This document shows positions 26,892 through 38,372 of a DNA stretch of 64,000 nt, piece by piece. The DNA is from Dictyobacter arantiisoli. Its GTDB lineage: Bacteria; Chloroflexota; Ktedonobacteria; Ktedonobacterales; Ktedonobacteraceae. Each line of letters starts with the position of its first letter. Position 1 is the first letter of the stretch. Where the stretch lies: contig NZ_BIXY01000005.1 in the NCBI RefSeq assembly GCF_008326305.1, positions 62,001-126,000 on the forward strand, read 5' to 3'. The notes below the pieces were generated by a model. The model was not told the origin of the DNA. It worked only from the letters and a program-made list of their open reading frames with translations, and made no database searches. A program made the position numbers and the translations under genes.

Positions 26892-27071
26892 GAACAATCC
26901 CGCTTCTTAAACAGGGAGTGCCGGAGCAACCTTCCCACTTCCCATGCAGAGGCGCAAGAAATCTCACAACAATCCCACTTCTTAAGCAGAGGGTGCCGGA
27001 GCAACAATCCCACTTCTTAAGCAGAGGGTGCCGGAGCAACAATCCCACTTCTTAAGCAGAGGGTGCCGGGG
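26892..27071. repeat. 35-bp tandem repeat, three near-perfect plus degenerate copies
   Basis: Units at 26967-27001, 27002-27036 and 27037-27071 are identical apart from the last few bases of the third. Each contains CAATCCCACTTCTTAAGCAG followed by AGGGTGCCGGAG. A diverged unit lies at 26892-26926 and a badly decayed one at 26927-26961. Confidence 0.9.
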
Positions 27072-27076
27072 GACGG

Positions 27077-27142
27077 CAGTTCCCCTGCCGGGGAATGGGG
27101 TGTCCCCATTTTCCCCTTACCTCTCTATCCGCCGAAGGCGGC
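27077..27142 (-). repeat. Dispersed GC-rich intergenic element, copy 2 (inverted)
   Basis: Read on the minus strand it gives GCCGCCTTCGGCGG, AGAGAGGTAAGGGG, ATGGGGACACCCC and CCCCGGCAGGGG in the same order as the copies at 10786-10868 and 43966-44040. Confidence 0.7.
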
Positions 27143-27599
27143 ATAGAGAGAGCAGGAAAGCACTGGTTGCCTCTACTATTCTTGACGTTACAAAAAGAGT
27201 TGTAGTATGATGAAATGTGCAGTTTATAAAGCGATTCTGTCATTCTCTTCAACGTCAATTGACGAAAAGTAAATAGTGAACATCCAGATGCTATTCGCAC
27301 ATTTTTGTTGTAGAATATAGGATAATCAAATCGCGTGTTTACCCGTGCAGGTAACGATGGTGAGCCAACGATCCTGGCCAGCGTACTCCGCAAAACCACT
27401 CGTTTATCATTGCATCAAAAAGAGACGGAGGCTTCTACATCGATAAAGGTTCCATACTTTTAGAGCACATCGTACCTGAACAACTGATCTCGCGACCTCT
27501 CCGCTGCGCCTCTCTATGGCTATGCAGTGTGGAGGTCGATTGTTTCTCAGTAAGAAGGTTAAGCATTTATTGACAGACGGGAGGCTACAGTTGTTATCC

Positions 27600-27628
27600 T
27601 TGACGCTGTATGATGGGTGTTGTATGAT
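27600..27628 (+). promoter_or_regulatory. clpC promoter
   Basis: TTGACG (27600-27605), 17-base spacer, TATGAT (27623-27628), 75 bases before the GTG start. A second possible pair begins with TTGACA at 27570. No CIRCE or clear CtsR operator was seen. Confidence 0.65.
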
Positions 27629-27703
27629 TAATTACGTAATTTACCTGAGCGACACAGAGGGCTCGGTTCCACCCTCTGCCAATGAAAGGGGGGTGACAAA
27701 CAG

Positions 27704-30238
<2,535 letters not shown>

Positions 30239-30245
30239 GAAACAC

Positions 30246-30280
30246 GAAGGGGCGTGACTTGATCACGTCCCTTCTTTTTT
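30246..30280 (+). terminator. Terminator after clpC
   Basis: GAAGGGGCGTGA (30246-30257) pairs with TCACGTCCCTTC (30263-30274) with one G-T wobble, followed by six T. Confidence 0.85.
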
Positions 30281-30326
30281 GTAAAGAACCACAAGTGCCT
30301 TCATAGAACAGATTGTACTTCGCTTT

Positions 30327-31763
30327 ATGGCTAAAACACGCACAAAATATATCTGCCAACAATGTGGTGGGGAACATAGTAAGTGGATGGGGAAATGTCC
30401 CGATTGCGATGCCTGGAATACGCTGGAAGAGGTTGTCGATATTCCGCAGAGCCCGGCACAGCAGCGCCGTCAGACGTTATTGGGAAACGCGAACAATGGC
30501 TATAATACTCATACCCCTATCATTCTTCCTCATATAAAACCTCTGGTACAAGAACGCATCCCCGTAGGCTATCCAGAAATGGATCGAGTGCTGGGCGGCG
30601 GACTGGTTCCAGGATCCTTGATCTTAGTTGGTGGTGAACCGGGCATTGGTAAATCTACCTTGCTCTTACAGGTGTCAGGGACCATCGCAGAGAATACGGG
30701 ACCAGTACTCTATATCTCCGGCGAGGAATCAATGGAGCAGATTAAGATGCGCGCGGAACGATTAGATATCACCGGCGAGCGCCTCTATCTCCTGGCTGAG
30801 GTAGAGCTGGATGTGATTATTGAGGTGGTGAATCGTCTGAGACCGGCAATGGTGATCGTTGATTCTATTCAAACAGTGTCGGCGGCACATGTAACTTCAG
30901 CCCCCGGCAGTATCAGCCAGGTGCGTGAGTGTACGGTCCAGTTGATGCAACTGGCGAAAAGCACGCAGATACCCATTTTGATTATTGGTCACGTCACCAA
31001 AGAGGGCACCGTCGCAGGTCCTAAAGTATTGGAACATATCGTGGATGCGGTCCTCTATCTGGAAGGGGAACGCTATCATTCCTATCGCCTGCTACGTGGG
31101 GTGAAGAATCGCTTTGGGGCAACCCATGAAATCGGCATCTTTGAAATGCATGGTGAAGGTCTGGTTGAAGTAACCAATCCATCAGCTATCTTTCTCTCGG
31201 ATCGTGCGGTCAATGCCTCGGGATCGGCAGTAACGGTCAGCATGGAAGGTACCCGTCCTTTGCTGGTAGAGGTCCAGGCATTGGTAACCCCCAGTAACTT
31301 TGGCAATCCACGCAGCACGACCAATGGCATTGATCATAATCGTCTGGTTATGCTGATGGCGGTACTCACCAAGCGCGTAGGATTGGCAGTAGGCGGCCAT
31401 GATGTCTACGCGAATGTAGTGGGTGGCTTTACGATCGAAGAACCTTCAATTGATCTAGGAGTGGCGGCAGCTATCGCTTCCAGCTACCGTGAGCGCCTGA
31501 TTCCGGCGGATATGGTGCTGATTGGGGAGGTAGGACTCTCAGGTGAGTTGCGGGCTGTCAGCAGGCTGTCATTACGTGTACGCGAGGCTGCCAAGCTGGG
31601 CTTTAAACGCTGTATTATTCCCAGATCAGGGAAGCCAACGCGTTTTCCCAAAGAACTAGAAACAGCGAACCTGCCTGAGGACTTTCAAGTTATCACGGCC
31701 AGTACCCTGGGCGTAGCCCTGGAAATTGCGTTGCATCAAAAGGAAAACAACAAAGAAAACTAG
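30327..31763 (+). CDS. radA: DNA repair protein RadA (Sms)
   Basis: 478 residues. The N-terminal zinc finger has C10-x2-C13 and C24-x2-C27; the RecA-like core has Walker A GGEPGIGKST from G102; the RadA signature KNRFG lies in RGVKNRFGATHEIGIFEM; and a Lon-protease-like C-terminal domain holds GGFTIEEPSIDLGVAAAIAS. RadA is a hexameric helicase that extends recombination intermediates. It comes 88 bases after clpC, but a terminator lies between them. Start ATG 30327 gives the normal MAKTRTKYIC N-terminus, though no clear ribosome site is visible. Confidence 0.96.
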   Translation: MAKTRTKYICQQCGGEHSKWMGKCPDCDAWNTLEEVVDIPQSPAQQRRQTLLGNANNGYNTHTPIILPHIKPLVQERIPVGYPEMDRVLGGGLVPGSLILVGGEPGIGKSTLLLQVSGTIAENTGPVLYISGEESMEQIKMRAERLDITGERLYLLAEVELDVIIEVVNRLRPAMVIVDSIQTVSAAHVTSAPGSISQVRECTVQLMQLAKSTQIPILIIGHVTKEGTVAGPKVLEHIVDAVLYLEGERYHSYRLLRGVKNRFGATHEIGIFEMHGEGLVEVTNPSAIFLSDRAVNASGSAVTVSMEGTRPLLVEVQALVTPSNFGNPRSTTNGIDHNRLVMLMAVLTKRVGLAVGGHDVYANVVGGFTIEEPSIDLGVAAAIASSYRERLIPADMVLIGEVGLSGELRAVSRLSLRVREAAKLGFKRCIIPRSGKPTRFPKELETANLPEDFQVITASTLGVALEIALHQKENNKEN

Positions 31764-32210
31764 GAGGCTACATTTCGCCTTTTATCCATATTGCAAGCAA
31801 GACATGCAAAGCAGTAGATAAGGCTATTGATTCTTACACAGAAACGGTGTATACTGCATATTCGACACAGATCACCTTCTGTACAGAAAAAAGTTCAGTT
31901 GCAAAGAGCAGGCCAGTGCCTGCTAACTGAGTGAGCGAACAGATCAAACGGCAAGTGTGTAGAACAGACAAAAGTCATCCTCTACTACCGTGAGGAAACA
32001 TTCTTGTAGGCTGATTCGTATACATGTTGAAATTGGTAGCTCAAAAGGTGCGTGTTTTTTTGGACAGCAGGCCCAAGGCGATTCATTCGGACTTATCTTT
32101 TATCATTTTTTATCCTTGCACTTGACCTTGCCTGGCGTACAAAGAAGTTACATGACCCTCTTGAGCCTAGATAGCACAGTATAGTGTGCTTAGCTTTGGA
32201 GGATGCAGGG
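31764..32210. other. Long leader upstream of the PIN/TRAM gene
   Basis: A strong promoter at 31827-31855 is followed by about 350 bases without a supported gene before ATG 32211. No tRNA, riboswitch or T-box sequence was recognised. Confidence 0.5.
31827..31855 (+). promoter_or_regulatory. Promoter upstream of the PIN/TRAM gene
   Basis: TTGATT (31827-31832), 17-base spacer, TATACT (31850-31855). Confidence 0.65.
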
Positions 32211-33386
32211 ATGTCAGTGAACACCGTTGCCCGCATCGTAGGAGCCATAGTCGCCGTTGGCGCAGCGATCGCTATTTCGCTGTACCGGGCCACTACTCTG
32301 GTACCATTACCGCTCCCGGTGCCCTGGGTCATCGCAATTATCGCGACAGTAGCTGCCATTGCAGCTTTTATCATCACACCATATATCACCGTGATACCGT
32401 TTCAGTGGATCAGACATAAAATCCACGCAGCTTCGGCCAGTGATCTCGTGGCGGCTGTCATCGGTCTGGCTATCGGACTTATTCTCGCCGTTCTACTGGC
32501 GATTCCGTTACAATATCTCCCCTTTGGCCTGGGTCAAATTACCCCGTTCCTGGGTGCAGTTATTTTCGGAACCATTGGATTGACTTCAGCCGTTGTGCGT
32601 AAGAGCGATATCGCCCACCTATTCCAATCAACAATTACCCGCCGCCGTGAGCGAGATCGGGATGAGGAACGCAGTGAACGCAGTAAGAAACGTGAGAGTG
32701 AGAAAGAAACTCCCGTGGTTCCCGTTTTCAAGCCCCTCCATATTCTTCTGGATACCAGCACGATCATCGATGGTCGGATTGCGGATATTAGTCAGACCGG
32801 TTTTATCGGGGGGACGCTCATTGTGCCACGTTTTGTACTCAATGAGTTGCAACGCATCGCGGATTCAGCGGATACCATGCGCCGCAATCGTGGACGACGA
32901 GGCTTAGAGATTCTCAATCGTTTACAAAAAGATGCCACGGTGCCGATTGAGATCGTCGATACCGATGTAGAGGGCATCGCCGATGTGGATGGCAAGCTAG
33001 TGCAAATGGCTCGCGATGAGCATTGTCCCATTATTACCAATGACTTCAACCTGAACCGGGTCGCCGAATTGCAGGGCGTCAAGGTTCTTAATATCAATGA
33101 GCTTGCCAATGCAATCAAACCGGTCCTCTTGCCAGGAGAAGATATTCACATTAAAATCATGCAGGATGGGAAAGAGTTGGGACAGGGTGTTGGCTACCTG
33201 GATGATGGCACGATGATTGTGGTTGAAAACGGACGTCAGTATATGAATACGACGATTGAAGTTTCGGTCACACGGGTACTACAAACCGTTGCCGGACGCA
33301 TGATCTTCGCTCATCCCAAACAGGGTAGCGGCGGTAATATTATTGCCCCGGCCTCTCAGCCACCCTTAAAGCAAAGGCAAGCCTAG
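32211..33386 (+). CDS. Membrane PIN/TRAM-domain protein (YacL-type)
   Basis: 391 residues: four hydrophobic segments in residues 1-130, a charged Arg/Glu linker (ITRRRERDRDEERSERSKKR), a PIN nuclease domain (ILLDTSTIIDGRIADI with the first catalytic Asp, DADVEGIADVDGKLV-like acidic cluster, IITNDFNLNRVAEL), and a C-terminal TRAM domain (GYLDDGTMIVVENGRQYM). B. subtilis YacL sits in the same radA-yacL-ispD-ispF order, matching the neighbours here. The biochemical role is poorly known. Start ATG 32211 has GGAGG at 32198-32202. Confidence 0.92.
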   Translation: MSVNTVARIVGAIVAVGAAIAISLYRATTLVPLPLPVPWVIAIIATVAAIAAFIITPYITVIPFQWIRHKIHAASASDLVAAVIGLAIGLILAVLLAIPLQYLPFGLGQITPFLGAVIFGTIGLTSAVVRKSDIAHLFQSTITRRRERDRDEERSERSKKRESEKETPVVPVFKPLHILLDTSTIIDGRIADISQTGFIGGTLIVPRFVLNELQRIADSADTMRRNRGRRGLEILNRLQKDATVPIEIVDTDVEGIADVDGKLVQMARDEHCPIITNDFNLNRVAELQGVKVLNINELANAIKPVLLPGEDIHIKIMQDGKELGQGVGYLDDGTMIVVENGRQYMNTTIEVSVTRVLQTVAGRMIFAHPKQGSGGNIIAPASQPPLKQRQA

Positions 33387-33406
33387 ATACAACCGGAGAA
33401 CACTAT

Positions 33407-33437
33407 AGAGCACCCTTTGCGGTGCTCTTTATTTTTT
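33407..33437 (+). terminator. Terminator after the PIN/TRAM gene
   Basis: AGAGCACC (33407-33414) pairs with GGTGCTCT (33421-33428), followed by TTATTTTTT. Confidence 0.85.
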
Positions 33438-33480
33438 ATGGAGGGTAAGAAATAGCATCTGGAGGATCAGGAGTATCACA

Positions 33481-34218
33481 GTGATAGCTCATCCATTATC
33501 TCCAGTGCTATTTCGGTCGATATTTATGCAAGAGAAATCAGCCGTTATCATTGTGGCTGCGGGGGCCAGTCGCAGGATGGGTCGCGATAAGCTCTGGATT
33601 CCCCTGCTGGGCCGCATTACACTTGCGCGAACTATCGATGCTTTTCAGGCATCGCCGTTGATCGATAGCATTATTCTGATCGCCAGTGCGGAACAACTTA
33701 CCGCGACCCGGACTTTATGCAAGCAGGAAGCCTGGGATAAAATACAGGCTGTGGTTCCCGGCGGCCTCCGCCGTCAGGATTCCGTATGCCAGGGACTCGA
33801 TACGCTGGCACAGCTACAACCCACCTGCCGCTGGGTAATGGTCCACGATGGTGCCCGTCCCTTTGTCACGGAGACCATTATTGAAGCAGGTCTGAAGGCA
33901 GCCCAGGTGCATCTTGCAGCCATCGCAGCCATGCCAGTGAAGGATACTATCAAACAGGTACGCAACGATATTATCCTGGATACACCTGAACGCTCTCTGT
34001 TATGGATGGTTCAGACGCCGCAGGTCTTTGCGTTTGATCTGATTCATCAAGCCCATCACTCGCCGCTGGCGGAAGACGATGCCACCGACGATGCGCTCCT
34101 GCTGGAAAGATTAGGACATCCAGTTGCGGTCTTTCCTGGCTCATACACAAATATAAAAATTACAACCCAGGAAGATTTACTCTTCGCTGAAGCTTATTTA
34201 AAAGGACAAGAGTCATGA
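33481..34218 (+). CDS. ispD: 2-C-methyl-D-erythritol 4-phosphate cytidylyltransferase
   Basis: 245 residues; third step of the MEP isoprenoid pathway. Motifs: VIIVAAGASRRMGRDKLWIP (CTP loop), VPGGLRRQDSVCQGL, VMVHDGARPFV, MPVKDTIKQV and TPQVFAFDLI, then TDDALLLERLGHPV and IKITTQEDLLFAE. GTG 33481 has AGGAG (33470-33474 region) at good distance; starting at ATG 33526 (MQEKSAV) would give a more canonical length but no ribosome site. It overlaps ispF by four bases (ATGA). Confidence 0.95.
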   Translation: MIAHPLSPVLFRSIFMQEKSAVIIVAAGASRRMGRDKLWIPLLGRITLARTIDAFQASPLIDSIILIASAEQLTATRTLCKQEAWDKIQAVVPGGLRRQDSVCQGLDTLAQLQPTCRWVMVHDGARPFVTETIIEAGLKAAQVHLAAIAAMPVKDTIKQVRNDIILDTPERSLLWMVQTPQVFAFDLIHQAHHSPLAEDDATDDALLLERLGHPVAVFPGSYTNIKITTQEDLLFAEAYLKGQES

Positions 34219-34691
34219 CAATACGCGTTGGTTCTGGTTACGATGTACACACCTTTACAGAGGGACGCTCACTGATTCTGGGTGGCGTCACCATTCCTCA
34301 CACCCATGGCCTGGCCGGTCATTCAGATGCCGATGCGGTAATCCATGCAATTGTTGATGCCTTGCTTGGCGCGGCGGCCCTGGGAGATATTGGACAACAC
34401 TTCCCATCCCATGATGAACGCTGGAAAGATCAACCCAGCACCATCTTTTTGACCTATACGCTGGAACTATTGCGTCAGCAACAATGGAACATCAGCAATA
34501 TCGACGCGACTATAATCGCGGAACGTCCCAAAATGTTGCCACATATCCAGGCTATGCGCGCGCATCTGGCCGAACAGCTACAAATACATAGCGATCAGGT
34601 GAGCGTCAAAGCAACCACAACTGATGGTCTGGGCTTTACAGGCCGCCGTGAAGGCATCGCTTGCTCCGCAGTAGCTCTGATCGAAAAATAG
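34215..34691 (+). CDS. ispF: 2-C-methyl-D-erythritol 2,4-cyclodiphosphate synthase
   Basis: 158 residues; the trimeric zinc enzyme of the MEP pathway. RVGSGYDVHTF with metal ligands Asp/His, LILGGVTIPHTHGLAGHSDA, HAIVDALLGAAALGDIGQHF, NIDATIIAERPKM and VSVKATTTDGLGFTGRREGI are all present. It is coupled to ispD by a 4-base overlap, an arrangement that also occurs as an IspDF fusion in other bacteria. ispE lies separately at 47770. Confidence 0.97.
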   Translation: MTIRVGSGYDVHTFTEGRSLILGGVTIPHTHGLAGHSDADAVIHAIVDALLGAAALGDIGQHFPSHDERWKDQPSTIFLTYTLELLRQQQWNISNIDATIIAERPKMLPHIQAMRAHLAEQLQIHSDQVSVKATTTDGLGFTGRREGIACSAVALIEK

Positions 34692-34780
34692 CCGGAAGCA
34701 TGCAATCTCGTAGCTCAGCATGGAAGTGGTACAATGGTTAGGTTATGTAGAGTGAGTATCAAAAAGGAGATGCAGAGAAG

Positions 34781-35440
34781 ATGCCGGAATTTCATGGACA
34801 TGTACTGGTGCTTGGTGCCAACGGCGAAACTGGTAAACAGGTTCTGACTGCACTTCAGCAGAAAGCTATCCCCACGCGAGCCCTGGTGCGCACGGCGGCC
34901 AAGGCTCAGACGCTACCAGAAACAGAGGCGGATATTGTTATTGGTGAGGTGGATAGCGAGACGTTATCACATGCCCTGGCCGGTGTGAGCGCCGTAATTA
35001 GCACTATTGGCACACGCACGTTTACAGATCTCCAGGCCATCAAGGACACAGAATATACCGCCATCGTCACTGCGATCGACGCAGCCAAAGAGGCTGGCGT
35101 CAAACATTTTGTGCTCTGTTCATCGATGGGGACGAGCAATCCAGAGAGTATTCCCCCACTCACCATCATTCTGAAGATCAAAGCGCGAGCCGAAAAGTAT
35201 CTACAAGAAAGCGGACTTGGCTATACGATTGTCCATCCAGGAGGATTGCGCAACGAGCCAGGAGGCCAGGCAATTCTGGTCGCACCACATCCATTGCAGG
35301 GCAATGGCATGATCACACGCGCCGACGTCGCGGAGGTGCTGGTACAGGCCTTGCTCCAGCCAGCAGCCAGAGGTAAGAGCGTCGATATCGTCGAACGTCC
35401 AGAGCAAGGATCAGCCAACCGCCAGGATTTATTCAGCTAA
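34781..35440 (+). CDS. NAD(P)-binding protein, SDR/NmrA-like
   Basis: 219 residues of the atypical short-chain dehydrogenase type with Rossmann motif VLGANGETGKQVLTAL (residues 8-23), ALVRTAAKAQ, GVSAVISTIGTR, VKHFVLCSSMGTSNPES and the C-terminal TIVHPGGLRNEPGG. There is no catalytic YxxxK, as usual in this subfamily, which bind NAD(P)H and act as redox sensors, flavin/biliverdin-reductase-like enzymes or isomerases. Function not assignable. GGAG lies upstream of ATG 34781. Confidence 0.88.
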   Translation: MPEFHGHVLVLGANGETGKQVLTALQQKAIPTRALVRTAAKAQTLPETEADIVIGEVDSETLSHALAGVSAVISTIGTRTFTDLQAIKDTEYTAIVTAIDAAKEAGVKHFVLCSSMGTSNPESIPPLTIILKIKARAEKYLQESGLGYTIVHPGGLRNEPGGQAILVAPHPLQGNGMITRADVAEVLVQALLQPAARGKSVDIVERPEQGSANRQDLFS

Positions 35441-35447
35441 CGGACAA

Positions 35448-35476
35448 AAAAGAGTGCCTCTGATCAGGCACTCTTT
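35448..35476. terminator. Bidirectional terminator between convergent genes
   Basis: AAAGAGTGCCT (35448-35458) pairs with AGGCACTCTTT (35466-35476), preceded by A-run and followed by T-run, so it can serve both the + strand dehydrogenase-like gene and the minus-strand pterin dehydratase. Confidence 0.85.
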
Positions 35477-35498
35477 CATCACATAGCTTTAAGCTCAT

Positions 35499-35846
35499 CT
35501 ACACAAATTCTTGATAGATTTCATCAGTCTTTGCGGCCATAATAAAATCATTGCGATGCAGACCATTGATTTTATGGGTCCACCACGCCACTCCCACCGA
35601 TCCCCATTCGGTTAAAATGGCGGGATGATGTCCTGCTTCTTCAGCGGCCGCCCCAACTTTATTCGTAAAATCCAACGCCGTCACAAAATCCTTAAATTTA
35701 TAGACACGCTCTAAACGCTTGAGCCCATCACGCTCCATCATCACCCAATTGGGAATCTGTTTTTGATAGGTACTGGTTTCCTCAACTGTCACTTGAGGCG
35801 CACCGACACGGCATGCCTCACACTTCATCTGCTTTAGTTCTTCCAT
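35499..35846 (-). CDS. Pterin-4a-carbinolamine dehydratase-like protein
   Basis: 115 residues. The DCoH/PCD fold is marked by YKFKDFVTALDFTNKVGAAA, EEAGHHPAILTEWG (the HHP active-site pair) and the third site in THKINGLHRNDF. In bacteria it recycles pterin cofactors of aromatic hydroxylases or assists molybdopterin/other pterin use. The N-terminus has an unusual short CxxC-bearing extension (MKCEACRVGAP). AGGTG precedes ATG 35846; Met at 35828 is an alternative start. No aromatic hydroxylase is nearby. Confidence 0.9.
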   Translation of the reverse strand: MEELKQMKCEACRVGAPQVTVEETSTYQKQIPNWVMMERDGLKRLERVYKFKDFVTALDFTNKVGAAAEEAGHHPAILTEWGSVGVAWWTHKINGLHRNDFIMAAKTDEIYQEFV

Positions 35847-35973
35847 GCTACACCTGCCTTTATACGTTTATACGTTCATCGGTGAAACTTCAGCAAGAAA
35901 CAGAACAAAACAATCGCAACCCATCTGGTAGAAATTCTGCGATGATTAGTATTGTTAGAAATTTACTAATTGA

Positions 35974-36246
35974 TCAATGTTCGCGTGGAGGCGTAGCAGA
36001 TGCGGCGGGAGAGGCGGACTTCTCATTAGAAGACAAAAGCATCTGTGCAGCCTCACGCGGGCTCGTGGGCACCTTGTTCAAGGTATCACGCATCTTCGCA
36101 ACATCATCGTGCGCCATGAACTTATCTTTCATGTTCTTCGCTTCTCCTGCTGTTTTTCCGGCTCTGTGCGAAAGTGACTGCAGAGTTTTGGGGCCAAATA
36201 GAGCCAGTATAATACCAGCAATAACGATAATTTCTAAGATGCGCAT
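35974..36246 (-). CDS. TatA/E-like twin-arginine translocase subunit
   Basis: 90 residues: an N-terminal membrane helix (ILEIIVIAGIILALFGPKTL) with the FGP hinge, an amphipathic helix (SLSHRAGKTAGEAKNMKD) and a polar tail. TatA proteins oligomerise to open a passage for folded proteins carrying twin-arginine signals. AAAGGAG lies 7 bases before ATG 36246. No tatC is adjacent. Confidence 0.85.
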   Translation of the reverse strand: MRILEIIVIAGIILALFGPKTLQSLSHRAGKTAGEAKNMKDKFMAHDDVAKMRDTLNKVPTSPREAAQMLLSSNEKSASPAASATPPREH

Positions 36247-36703
36247 AAAATCACTCCTTTGAGCAAGGCAACGATGCCGTAAATGTTTGATGACACCAAT
36301 CTTATTCTACCACAAGCCAACAGATCATTGTGTCTAAATCTCCAGTAGGTACTTCTCTTTATACGAAAAGGAACGGTTAAAGAGTTTTATTCCAATAGAG
36401 AATAAACAAAGGACTGCATAGTGGCAGTATCGCCAACTGAAGTATGTTCCCCAGACATGCTATAGGAAACGGCTGTGGCTAGAGCAACTCTTCTCTGTTT
36501 ATCACACGGCAGCATTCCCTACCCCCGAGCTACGTGTGCTGATCACGGCGCCCCAGAATCGTGATCAGTCTCCCCTCTTAAACTAATCGGAAGGGTAAAA
36601 CACGTACCAATTTAGGCTATAGCCGAAGCTCTTTTACAAGTGACATGGTATGATAAAAAAAAACGACCAGTAGTGATTATAGATTAGAAGAGAGCTTACA
36701 GGA
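36247..36703. other. Divergent intergenic region
   Basis: No gene is supported. It holds an 8-bp inverted repeat CTGATCAC/GTGATCAG (36539-36546, 36561-36568) and an extended -10 (36646-36654) for the next gene. Confidence 0.5.
36646..36654 (+). promoter_or_regulatory. Extended -10 promoter TGGTATGAT
   Basis: TG-G-TATGAT about 50 bases before ATG 36704; no clear -35. Confidence 0.45.
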
Positions 36704-37393
36704 ATGCAACAAACGGCGAGACCACAACAAAATAATAGTGGCAACTCACAGGTGCAATCTATTATTATTACCGCGATCACCCTCTTCGCACTCTCAGGTG
36801 CGATTCTTGGCTTCGCAGTGGGAGCCTTTACGCATCAGCACCCTTCCACAAACCAGACAGCGAACAATGGAAAGTCGCCACATTCCCAACCAGCAGTAAC
36901 CACGCAAAAAACTGCCACCCCCTCCCCTACCACCACAACGACTGCCGTGCTGACTGCGGAATTAGGCTGTCCAGCCGTAGACCTGGCAACTGGCCTCACA
37001 CCGAACACCTATTCAGTTAGAGTGACTGCAAAATATAAAAATAAAAACGATCCCAATTGTAATGATATTAACAAAGAAAAAACGATGACAGCTGCTGGTA
37101 ACACCTGCCGTATCTTTCTTGCTAAAGCCAAAGACAACTCACCTGAGAACATACAAGCTGACCAAACTCGCTTTAAAGACCCCACGACTTTCGATCAGAC
37201 CTTTCCAACTGAAATATCAGGGCTGGTCATAGCCAACAATCAGTCATTGACACAACCATGCACGAACGGCGTTGCAACCTGGGATAATCTGTCACTCTCA
37301 CCTAGTCTGGCCAAAGGCCACTACTATATCGTTGGCGTGACAGCTAATCCAGCCCACTATAACTTTAGCTGGTCTGGCCTCCTGACCAATTAA
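36704..37393 (+). CDS. Membrane-anchored extracytoplasmic protein of unknown function
   Basis: 229 residues, not recognised. A single hydrophobic helix near residues 19-45 (IIITAITLFALSGAILGFAV) is followed by a Thr/Pro/Ser-rich linker (KTATPSPTTTTTAV) and an extracellular domain with four Cys (CPAVDL, NCND, TCRIF, PCTNG) that could form two disulfides. Many Asn-x-Thr/Ser sites are present. The C-terminal part reads like a beta-sandwich (GHYYIVGVTANPAHYNFSW). Likely surface-exposed. Monocistronic. Confidence 0.75.
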   Translation: MQQTARPQQNNSGNSQVQSIIITAITLFALSGAILGFAVGAFTHQHPSTNQTANNGKSPHSQPAVTTQKTATPSPTTTTTAVLTAELGCPAVDLATGLTPNTYSVRVTAKYKNKNDPNCNDINKEKTMTAAGNTCRIFLAKAKDNSPENIQADQTRFKDPTTFDQTFPTEISGLVIANNQSLTQPCTNGVATWDNLSLSPSLAKGHYYIVGVTANPAHYNFSWSGLLTN

Positions 37394-37442
37394 AGAATTG
37401 TTACACGCAAACTAAGCTCTCAGACATTAGAAGCAGGCAAGA

Positions 37443-38285
37443 TTATGCGGCGGGCGGGCCCATCTCTTTGATGACGCCCAGTACCAGGTTGACGAAGTGG
37501 GTGCTGACGGCGTTAGCGGTGGCGAGTACCTCGGCATGGCTGACTTCTTCAGTTTCGTTGCCGGTGGCGGTATTGGAGATCAAGCTGAAGCCGAGCACGC
37601 GCATACCAACCTGGCGGGCGACGATGACTTCAGAGACGGTGGACATCCCAACGGCATCGGTCCCGATCATACGCAGAAAGACGAGCTCGGCGGGGGTTTC
37701 GTAGTTTGGCCCAACGAGCATCGTGTAGACCCCATCATGCAGGGTAATGTCAGGATACTGATCGGCGATCTTATGGGCCAGAGCACGTAGTTCGGCGTCG
37801 TAGGATTTAGCGACAGCGGGAAAGCGCGTACCCAGACGCTCATCGTGCGGTCCAACCAGTGGATTGTTGCCAGCCAATCCCGGCAGATAGATATGATCCC
37901 GCAGCAGCATAAAATCACCACGTCGGTAGGCAGGATTCACTCCGCCAGACGCGTTACTCACAATCAATGTCTCAGCGCCCAACAGACGCATCACACGTAC
38001 CGGGAGCGTGGCTACTTGAGCACTATGGCCCTCATATAAATGGTAGCGTCCCTGCATCACGACAACAGGCACGCCAGCCAGCGTACCGATTAACAGGCGT
38101 CCAGCATGTCCCACCACAGTGGACTGCGCAAAATGTGGAATTTCCGCATAAGGAATCGCTACGGCGTCCCGCACTTCCGCCGCCAGATCACCCAGACCTG
38201 AACCAAGAATAATCGCAACCGACGGCTTCACAGTCGTCCGTGCCTGGATCGCCTGCGCCGCCTCAAGAACCTGATCATACAACAT
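37443..38285 (-). CDS. Purine nucleoside phosphorylase (trimeric, class I)
   Basis: 280 residues of the PNP/MTAP family: AIILGSGLGDLA (phosphate loop), GRYHLYEGHS, VSNASGGVNPAYRRGDFMLL, GPNYETPAELVFLRMIGTDA and GMSTVSEVIVARQ. The Asn in SNTATGNE indicates preference for 6-oxopurine nucleosides. It splits (deoxy)guanosine/inosine with phosphate for salvage. ATG 38285 is chosen over GTG 38288; GGAGA lies upstream. The adjacent recombinase is in the same orientation 87 bases upstream. Confidence 0.95.
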   Translation of the reverse strand: MLYDQVLEAAQAIQARTTVKPSVAIILGSGLGDLAAEVRDAVAIPYAEIPHFAQSTVVGHAGRLLIGTLAGVPVVVMQGRYHLYEGHSAQVATLPVRVMRLLGAETLIVSNASGGVNPAYRRGDFMLLRDHIYLPGLAGNNPLVGPHDERLGTRFPAVAKSYDAELRALAHKIADQYPDITLHDGVYTMLVGPNYETPAELVFLRMIGTDAVGMSTVSEVIVARQVGMRVLGFSLISNTATGNETEEVSHAEVLATANAVSTHFVNLVLGVIKEMGPPAA

Positions 38286-38372
38286 CACAATATTGTCTCC
38301 TCGCTTTTATTTGTCTATACAATAGCATAGCAGACAGGACAACGCATCCACTCAAGGAAAAACGTTCTGGCT

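Larger units (their letters stand above)
26686..27599. other. Repeat-rich intergenic region
   Basis: Nine hundred bases without a supported gene. They contain a strong hairpin (26731-26795), a 35-bp tandem repeat (26892-27071), an inverted copy of the dispersed GC-rich element (27077-27142), and an A+T-rich stretch up to the clpC promoter. Confidence 0.7.

Noticed and set aside
26967-27071. Tandem repeat as a CRISPR array
   Set aside because: The 35-bp units are directly adjacent with no spacers, and no cas genes are near.
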